Below the pieces are notes generated by a model. It was not told the DNA's origin. It ran no database searches and saw only the letters and a list, made by a program, of their open reading frames with translations. Below, in pieces: positions 17,389 through 22,386 of a stretch of 22,386 nt of DNA (positions within the stretch are counted from its first letter, which is position 1; every line of letters begins with the position of its first letter). Made by a program: the position numbers and the translations under genes. Origin of the DNA: a virus; the IMG/VR virus record IMGVR_UViG_3300032431_000038, positions 1 through 22,386 of that record, one strand, 5' to 3'.

Positions 17389-17634
17389 CTACACCTCTAC
17401 CCAATCTTCAGAAAGCATATCAGTCTGGCTGGCAAGCCAAGGAACCAAGCTTTTAGGAGCGTCAGGATTGTCAGTCTGCAAACCTGTAGTGTCGATGTAG
17501 ATGTAAGGATGTGTCATCTTAGAGTGAGCATCGGGTACTTGTAGCTTGATAAAAATACCTTTACCATTCCATCCTTTACGAGCCACCTTCTCACCACTCT
17601 TCAAGAGTTCTATTGCATCACCAAAATTTAACAT
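17389..17634 (-). CDS. tad2: DUF2829/Tad2-like anti-Thoeris protein
   Basis: The 81-residue product is a DUF2829 domain: MLNFGDAIELLKSGEKVARK followed by GWNGKGIFIKL, then a central segment and the C-terminal signature VPWLASQTDMLSEDW. Family members named Tad2 bind and sequester the gcADPR signals made by Thoeris TIR proteins, and some also bind CBASS cyclic nucleotides. An upstream ATG at 17661 would add nine residues (MTSNLKVIY), but AAGGTGA at 17640-17646 lies 5 nt before the ATG at 17634 and the family begins at this point, so 17634 is preferred. It is the first gene after the capsid terminator-like hairpin and is coupled to the KTSC gene. The family call is strong; activity in this phage is inferred. 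Confidence 0.85.
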   Translation of the reverse strand: MLNFGDAIELLKSGEKVARKGWNGKGIFIKLQVPDAHSKMTHPYIYIDTTGLQTDNPDAPKSLVPWLASQTDMLSEDWVEV

Positions 17635-17639
17635 ATAAA

Positions 17640-17646
17640 TCACCTT
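17640..17646 (-). promoter_or_regulatory. ribosome binding site fixing the Tad2 start
   Basis: AAGGTGA on the minus strand, 5 nt before the ATG at 17634. It lies inside the longer reading frame from 17661, so it supports the shorter 81-residue product. Confidence 0.7.
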
Positions 17647-17668
17647 AAGGTTAGAAGTCAAAATATTG

Positions 17669-17690
17669 TTAGGTAACCGAAGTTACCTAA
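17669..17690 (-). terminator. UUCG-tetraloop hairpin, terminator-like, after the capsid gene
   Basis: On the minus strand a perfect 9-bp stem TTAGGTAAC / GTTACCTAA encloses a TTCG loop closed by C-G, the very stable cUUCGg tetraloop. It starts 5 nt after the capsid stop. The following sequence is CAATATTTTG, so the U-tract is short and interrupted, and termination is probably partial. T7 has its T-phi terminator at the same place, after gene 10. An mRNA 3'-end stabiliser is an alternative. Confidence 0.65.
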
Positions 17691-17694
17691 TTGT

Positions 17695-18720
17695 TTAGAT
17701 TGCAGTGTGCACGATTACACAGTGGTCAGGACGGTAGACGCGAGTACCATAAACGTGGGTGTTTACGATGGCATCTGCTTGTAGTAAGTTCTCGCGAGAC
17801 ATTTCACTGTTAGGCATTTTTTGCATAGCAAGTTTTGCCCAACCTTTCTGCACCAACATACAAGATACAAATGGTTGCGCAACTTCAAAGCTCGTTCTAC
17901 CGCGAGGCAGACCAGCAAGCACGAAGCCTACATTTGGGTCTTGCTTAGAACGGTAAGGTGAACCAGCTACAGCAGGAGTAGGTTGAGGAACACCATTAAA
18001 GCCATTGATGTACCCTAACAAAGAGTTAGCCATCATCTGTGTGGTGGACATCACAGGAATACCGTAGAGGCTCCCAATAATACCATTACTCACAGGTGAA
18101 CCATTAACGAAATCAGCTGAAACAAACTTGGCAATACCAAGCAAGTCGGTGTACTGACCTTCACTAACAATCCACATACGGTCGCGCTTCGGTGCTTTAG
18201 CTTCATTGAGCAACTGTAGACCAGCGAGGATAGCCGCGTCATTTAGCGCCAAAGGATTACCAGTAATCAAGCCATTGTCAGAAACAACAATCTGCTGTGT
18301 GAGAGGAATACTGTCGCGCAAAGCAAGAACAGTATTATCGATGTCGATAGATAAAGCGTAGGCAGCTTCTTCGATGTACGGCTGACGCAGCGAATACGCC
18401 GATTGCAAGTCAAGAATATCTTCGACAAGAAATGAAACTTCTTTGTAGGTGTCTACTTTTAATTCCCAAATCTCGTCTTGAAATGCTTGCAACTGAACTG
18501 GAGTTTCCGCCAGCTTTTCATTTACAGCCATTCTGCGAATTAGCGGGTACTTCAGCGTATCACCCTTCTTACCCATGAAAGGAACTTTCTCTACACACTG
18601 CGACAAAATGATGTTTGCGTCTAGTTCACGTTTGAACTCAGACTGCCACATCTTTGGAATGAAGTTGGGATTAGCCGCAACTGTCATTGCAGCGCCGTTA
18701 TAAGGTTGTGGCAGAGCCAT
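17695..18720 (-). CDS. major capsid protein (T7 gp10A-like, HK97 fold)
   Basis: The 341-residue product has almost the length of T7 gp10A (345) and follows the scaffold gene. Regions typical of podovirus coat proteins include an N-terminal arm leading to FKRELDANIILSQCVEKVPF, a KGDTLKYPLIRR strand, a central helix (DNTVLALRDSIP and AAILAGLQLLNEAKAP), the RMWIVSEGQYTDLL segment and the IIGSLYGIPVMSTTQM strand (P-domain/A-domain-like). The ribosome site GGAGAA lies in the last codons of the scaffold gene, about 11 nt upstream of the ATG. A strong hairpin follows directly, consistent with a gene needing high expression. No coat decoration domain or frameshift site was seen. Confidence 0.88.
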   Translation of the reverse strand: MALPQPYNGAAMTVAANPNFIPKMWQSEFKRELDANIILSQCVEKVPFMGKKGDTLKYPLIRRMAVNEKLAETPVQLQAFQDEIWELKVDTYKEVSFLVEDILDLQSAYSLRQPYIEEAAYALSIDIDNTVLALRDSIPLTQQIVVSDNGLITGNPLALNDAAILAGLQLLNEAKAPKRDRMWIVSEGQYTDLLGIAKFVSADFVNGSPVSNGIIGSLYGIPVMSTTQMMANSLLGYINGFNGVPQPTPAVAGSPYRSKQDPNVGFVLAGLPRGRTSFEVAQPFVSCMLVQKGWAKLAMQKMPNSEMSRENLLQADAIVNTHVYGTRVYRPDHCVIVHTAI

Positions 18721-18726
18721 TCTGTT

Positions 18727-19482
18727 TTATTCTCCGACTAGATTTTTGTTGTAAGCAGCAGTGATTCTGTCTGCATGTTTTTCGTACTCTGCTTTAGGCA
18801 TAGCGTCTATTTCACTTTGGGAGTATAAGAAACGCTTGCCTGTGGGTGAGGTAGTACCCTTCGATGTCTTTGTCTTAGCACCACCAGTCTGACGCTGAAC
18901 AGAGCGCCACAGTACATCTGCACCCTTTGGATTGTCGTAAAGCTTTTGGTCTGATTTGGACAAACGGTCAAAGTAGGGTTTAATTACTTCAAGGCGTTTG
19001 TTAGTCTCTGCGCGGTCTACATTCCACAGTTTGTCCGCTTCAGAGCGCACCTCCTCAATCTGCTGTGCAAGGCGCGCAGCACGGATAAAAGCAATACCCT
19101 CTTTTAAACCATCTGCACCAATCTCTCGAACGACTGTTTTAATTTCGTGCATTGTTTCGCCGAACTCAGCCATAGGCATACCTGTGCTTTTCTCAAAGTA
19201 AGCTGCAAACTTCTCATCAAGCTTTACCTCTTCTGGAGGTACCTCTTCTTCTGGAGGTGCCTCTTCAACGAGTGGCTCTTCGATGTTGGGTAGTTCTACC
19301 AAGTCTGTGTCGTCTTCGTCGTCTTCTTCTGGTTCACTTACAGGCACATCTAAATCTTCGTCAACGAAGACTTCTTTACCTTCACTGTTGAGGAACGTCG
19401 ATGCTCTGTCCGAGACTCGGGTCAAGTCCTGCGCTGGCGACTGTGGGGCTTGTGGGGTCGATTGTGGTTGCTGGTCTGCCAT
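18727..19482 (-). CDS. capsid scaffold/assembly protein
   Basis: The 251-residue product sits between portal and coat, the scaffold slot (T7 gp9, 307 residues). It has a disordered Gln/Pro/Ser N-terminus, a very acidic block at about 40-90 (EPEEDDEDDTD, then EEAPPEEEVPPEE), a helical middle (EKFAAYFEKSTG, IRAARLAQQIEEVRSEADKLW) and a basic C-terminal segment (YSQSEIDAMPKAEYEKHADR), the usual acidic-to-basic scaffold layout. The start at 19482 is fixed by AAAGGA 5 nt upstream and the lack of another in-frame start nearby. It overlaps the end of the portal gene by 101 nt in another frame. Confidence 0.82.
   Translation of the reverse strand: MADQQPQSTPQAPQSPAQDLTRVSDRASTFLNSEGKEVFVDEDLDVPVSEPEEDDEDDTDLVELPNIEEPLVEEAPPEEEVPPEEVKLDEKFAAYFEKSTGMPMAEFGETMHEIKTVVREIGADGLKEGIAFIRAARLAQQIEEVRSEADKLWNVDRAETNKRLEVIKPYFDRLSKSDQKLYDNPKGADVLWRSVQRQTGGAKTKTSKGTTSPTGKRFLYSQSEIDAMPKAEYEKHADRITAAYNKNLVGE
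19226..19258 (-). repeat. short tandem repeat in the scaffold gene
   Basis: Two near-identical units, 15 nt (19226-19240) and 18 nt (19241-19258), differ by one inserted TTC triplet. They encode the acidic EEEVPPEEV stretch. This is a likely slippage hot spot that changes the length of the acidic linker in codon steps. Confidence 0.6.
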
Positions 19483-21247
19483 AACTATCCTTTAACATAT
19501 TTACAAGTGAATTTCCGCCATCTGTTTGCAACTGCTGATTAATTGCATTTGCACCACTCTGACCGCCAATTTGCGCTAGAGGGTCATCGGCTGGTTTTGC
19601 CTCTTTCTTCAAGAACTCTTGAGGGTCATCGAAGGGTAGGTGTCGCATCACTCGTCTTAGCACAGCTTCCTTATCAATGAGTGCACCCATAGCCTCATCT
19701 TGATTTACTGCTGCAAGAAAATCATAAAGGTCTTGGAGTGCTTTGCGCTTCTCAATAACATGGTCAGAGCCTTTTGCGTCAATACGCACATCCATGATGT
19801 CTGATGGTGAGATTTCAGCATAGTTAAATTCGCCAGCTTTATCACCAGCATAGCGAACAACAGAGTCTTCACTCTTATACTGCTGGTAAATTTTAACAAT
19901 CTTATTGAGTGCGCCAGTCAATCCGCGCTTCTCAAGTCGGCGGTGTACACTGCTCAATCTGTTACCACCAGCTTCACGAACTGCTGCAATTTCAGCCGCC
20001 GTTACGCGCTCACCTGCTCTACCACCACCTGCACCCACTAGCGGACCAGTTCCACAGTTCTTGTCGACGGCTCTTTCTGCTCTATCTGCCTCTTCATACG
20101 AGATATTTACGTTAAATTGAGCAGGAGTCATCGGTTGAATGTCAGCATGGTCGTCCACTTCCAGCACTTTTCCTGGTTCGGCGAACAATTCTTCTGACGT
20201 GAGGTTAGAAGTTGACTTCTTTGTCCACATTGGGTTGGTGACAAGCTCAATACCATCTAAACGCTGGTTTTGCAGAATGTTTAATACATGTATAAGACCG
20301 AGCGAAGATTGCAAAGAACCAATTCCATACACAGTGTCGAGCATCGGTATGTAATTGCAGTACACCATTGGTACACCGCAATAATACTCATTTTGCTGGA
20401 CGCTTAAGAGCTTGTCAGTGCAAAAAGTGATGACCATGTTCTTATATTCGTCACCGTCTATAATTACACTACCCCAATATTCGTACACCTCAATAATGTC
20501 GCCATTATCCATCTGTGTTTTGGTTAAACCTTGGAAAGATTTAACTCTGTCAAACGTGTTAAAGGAGCGAAAACCAATAACGTGCACCACATCAAGCTCG
20601 TCAATTAATTCGTACTGCTCTCTACGCGCTCTTTCCTCTAACTCTGAGCGATTTACATACATTCGACGCACAAAGTCAGAGTTCATAGGGTCTTTACCTA
20701 TTGCGTCTAACCAACAGTCGAATACATTAATGACTTCGAGGTCAACTCTGTCATTATCTTCGTCCCAAGGAAAGAACAAACAAGAGTTACCTGTTATCAC
20801 CATCTGACGCACAAAGTCGTCCATGACAATCTCGAACTCTAATTCCTTGAGTTCGTCACGCATGAACTTCTTGACAATACGAACAGCGTCCATGTCTGCT
20901 GGCATACGCGGAACTGCGTCAAACCAGTTTTCATTAGGAAATAGCGCACCAAGAAGGTAGGCATGAATAGTCTCTACTACCTCAAATGCCTTACCCACAT
21001 CAATATTGTGCCGCCAGTCTGTACCAACATTGCCAACTGTTTCCAACTGCTTAGAGCGCAACTCACCTTGTGCTTCGCTAGACGCAATATATTGCGCGTA
21101 GGTCTCTACCCAAGTCTCTTCGATTGTGGTGCGACAATCTTTCATAGAAGAAAGGCGCGTCACCATGTACTGCAAAACTTTGTCGCGCTCTTCGGTGGTG
21201 TCTACAGAGAGCCGCCGTACTTTTTGTTTATTCTTAGATGTCTGCAT
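19382..21247 (-). CDS. portal protein (head-tail connector)
   Basis: The 621-residue product lies between terminase and scaffold. It shows portal-like features: an N-terminal helical region (WVETYAQYIASSEAQG), a LLGALFPNENWFDAVP segment, the NSCLFFPWDE strand, and a core with PMLDTVYGIGSLQSSLGLIH then NILQNQRLDGIELVTNPMW (family pattern YG.G......q...N...D...l..nP). A GTGPLVGAGGGRAGERVTAA segment near residue 402 precedes the long stem helix EAGGNRLSSVHRRLEKR. The C-terminal 60 residues are Gln/Ser/Pro-rich and probably disordered. The start overlaps the terminase stop by 46 nt; its ribosome site is weak (GATAAG), suggesting coupling to terminase translation. The family makes the dodecameric ring through which DNA is packaged. 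Confidence 0.88.
   Translation of the reverse strand: MQTSKNKQKVRRLSVDTTEERDKVLQYMVTRLSSMKDCRTTIEETWVETYAQYIASSEAQGELRSKQLETVGNVGTDWRHNIDVGKAFEVVETIHAYLLGALFPNENWFDAVPRMPADMDAVRIVKKFMRDELKELEFEIVMDDFVRQMVITGNSCLFFPWDEDNDRVDLEVINVFDCWLDAIGKDPMNSDFVRRMYVNRSELEERARREQYELIDELDVVHVIGFRSFNTFDRVKSFQGLTKTQMDNGDIIEVYEYWGSVIIDGDEYKNMVITFCTDKLLSVQQNEYYCGVPMVYCNYIPMLDTVYGIGSLQSSLGLIHVLNILQNQRLDGIELVTNPMWTKKSTSNLTSEELFAEPGKVLEVDDHADIQPMTPAQFNVNISYEEADRAERAVDKNCGTGPLVGAGGGRAGERVTAAEIAAVREAGGNRLSSVHRRLEKRGLTGALNKIVKIYQQYKSEDSVVRYAGDKAGEFNYAEISPSDIMDVRIDAKGSDHVIEKRKALQDLYDFLAAVNQDEAMGALIDKEAVLRRVMRHLPFDDPQEFLKKEAKPADDPLAQIGGQSGANAINQQLQTDGGNSLVNMLKDSYGRPATTIDPTSPTVASAGLDPSLGQSIDVPQQ
19488..19493 (-). promoter_or_regulatory. 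ribosome binding site of the scaffold gene, inside the portal gene
   Basis: AAAGGA, 5 nt before the scaffold ATG. It decides the start and thereby the 101-nt overlap with the portal reading frame. Confidence 0.65.
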
Positions 21248-22386
21248 CGCTTATCACTATTTGATTTACCTTGTCGAGTGCCTGAAGAAATTGTCACCAA
21301 ACCAGTGACCACATCAAGACAGTCATCTTGTGTACCCTCTGGATGCTGGCGCAACTCTTTTATAAATGGTGTGTGCAGTTGCACCCATGAGGTAGCATAG
21401 AGTTTACCAAGTTTAATTATTGGCTGTAACGCATTTGTGATGCGCAGCTTTTTGTTACCAGTTTCGTGCACTGGTTTAACGACAATGTTTTTGTTATACG
21501 TCGCACGTTCGCGCGTTATCGCGTGGGGTAGAAGTTCACCCACACCGCGTATAAGAACAAAGCAAGCCACCAACCCATACTTACTTGATAGCTCATAAAT
21601 CAGTTTAATTGTTTCGTGTGTGAGTGTGCGCTTTGCGTACAAATGTAAGACATACAAATTGAGCGCCTCATCTTGACCACCTACAGCAATTGCGGTGTTG
21701 TCGATTGCACCTTTTGTTTTACCCGATGATGGGTCTACCACCATGTAGAGTCGTATCCTCTTCTGGAGACCACCACCAATATTTACAGTTGCAAAACCGT
21801 CACCCGTAAAGTGTACTTGTGCAGGTGAAACATAATTGATGAGGCTTTCGTCAAGTATGACATCCTCGTCAGAAATGTGGCGCAGAAGGTATTGTGCGGA
21901 AAACTTCTTGCGCGACATTCTACCCATCAATGATGTCACATAAGCATCATTAAACTTCTCGGGGTAGGTGTAGCCGTCTTCGCCGTTTATACCATTAATG
22001 TAAAGGTTTGCCTCGAAGGTGCAAAAGCCAAGTGCGTTAGTGTTTTGTTCAATGAAGGAGTAGTAATCCCAAGGGTAGTAGGGTGTACCAATTACATACA
22101 TTGAGTTACCTACCCACTCCCCGAATGTGGGTGTAATCTGGTCAAACATTGGAGGGTCAAGAACACTGTACGCGTCCATCGCCCAATCTTTAATTTTGTC
22201 GGCTTTCTCTTCTGTGTCAGAGTTTTGGAAGTCGACAGCATCATCGTTAATAATTAAATCGTAATGCTCACCAGTATTGGTAGATAAAATAGAAGCAGCG
22301 ACAAGAGTAGGCTCTTTAAGTTTCTTTGGTCGTATTACTTGAATTGCTTCACGCGACCAAATTATCTTTTTGTCTGCTGCTTCTGT
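21202..22386 (-). CDS. terL: terminase large subunit, 5' end outside window
   Basis: The frame is open from the window edge, giving 394 residues; the first in-window ATG (22179) is internal, because the codons upstream read DLIINDDAVDF, a Walker B-like hydrophobic strand with Asp-Asp at 22240-22245. Downstream come a YVIGTPYYPWDYYSF segment (equivalent to the family's GTR/GTPxxxxDxY motif) and the RNase H-like nuclease domain: YMVVDPSSGKTKG with its first catalytic Asp near partial residue 218, and TQDDCLDVVTGL with acidic residues near 354-358. Terminase cuts concatemeric DNA and pumps it through the portal. The Walker A part and small subunit lie beyond the window. The stop overlaps the portal gene by 46 nt. 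Confidence 0.92.
   Translation of the reverse strand, partial: TEAADKKIIWSREAIQVIRPKKLKEPTLVAASILSTNTGEHYDLIINDDAVDFQNSDTEEKADKIKDWAMDAYSVLDPPMFDQITPTFGEWVGNSMYVIGTPYYPWDYYSFIEQNTNALGFCTFEANLYINGINGEDGYTYPEKFNDAYVTSLMGRMSRKKFSAQYLLRHISDEDVILDESLINYVSPAQVHFTGDGFATVNIGGGLQKRIRLYMVVDPSSGKTKGAIDNTAIAVGGQDEALNLYVLHLYAKRTLTHETIKLIYELSSKYGLVACFVLIRGVGELLPHAITRERATYNKNIVVKPVHETGNKKLRITNALQPIIKLGKLYATSWVQLHTPFIKELRQHPEGTQDDCLDVVTGLVTISSGTRQGKSNSDKRCRHLRINKKYGGSL

Noticed and set aside
17633-17661. Sigma70-like TTGACT (17661-17656) and TTATAT (17638-17633) with 17-nt spacer on the minus strand
   Set aside because: The -10-like box overlaps the Tad2 start codon, so transcription would begin inside the gene and lose its ribosome site. 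Probably chance, though it could feed the KTSC and tail genes.
17635-17661. Longer Tad2 start at 17661
   Set aside because: The nine extra residues are not part of the DUF2829 domain, and the good AAGGTGA ribosome site serves the ATG at 17634.
1-22386. CRISPR arrays, tRNA genes, insertion sequences, integrase or attachment sites
   Set aside because: No regularly spaced direct repeats, tRNA cloverleaf-like sequence or transposase/integrase motifs were seen; almost all of the window is coding.

Overview
The window is the late (virion) module of a short-tailed, T7-like double-stranded DNA phage (podovirus). Every confident gene lies on the minus strand, so the biological order runs from high to low coordinates: large terminase (5' end outside the window), portal, scaffold, major capsid protein, a terminator-like hairpin, a DUF2829/Tad2-like anti-defence gene, a KTSC-domain gene, tail tubular protein A, an enlarged tail tubular protein B, a 160-residue unknown, a gp14-like internal virion protein, a virion protein carrying both an M23 endopeptidase and a lytic transglycosylase domain, a 1154-residue protein with two ParB-N-like folds, a 1319-residue gp16-like internal protein, a small basic protein and a membrane-anchored coiled-coil protein. 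Genes are packed head to tail with ATGA, GTGA and TAATG junctions or longer overlaps. The only real gap inside the module follows the capsid gene.

The order resembles T7 genes 8 to 16, but large terminase comes first, as in many non-T7 podoviruses. No RNA polymerase, integrase, tRNA or recognisable separate tail-fibre gene is visible. By hand scan, GATC, GGCC and CCGG are absent from positions 241-22386, which suggests past restriction pressure. GATC and GGCC are common methylation motifs of cyanobacteria, so a cyanobacterial host is a reasonable guess, but no host-specific gene proves it.

The first 240 bases differ from the rest. They hold four GATC sites about 28 bp apart, and a nested imperfect inverted repeat whose arms read in the same codon phase on both strands (D-N, E-S-Y-T, F-D, L-S-I-I). 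A plus-strand frame open from the window edge converges there with a minus-strand frame lying just past the last late gene. This is either a module boundary between convergent transcription units or foreign sequence.

Together the genes form one assembly pathway. Terminase and portal package DNA into a capsid built from scaffold and coat. Tail tubular proteins A and B build the short tail. Four internal proteins probably form the ejected core that opens the cell wall. Tad2 probably blocks Thoeris-type (and possibly CBASS) nucleotide signalling in the host.
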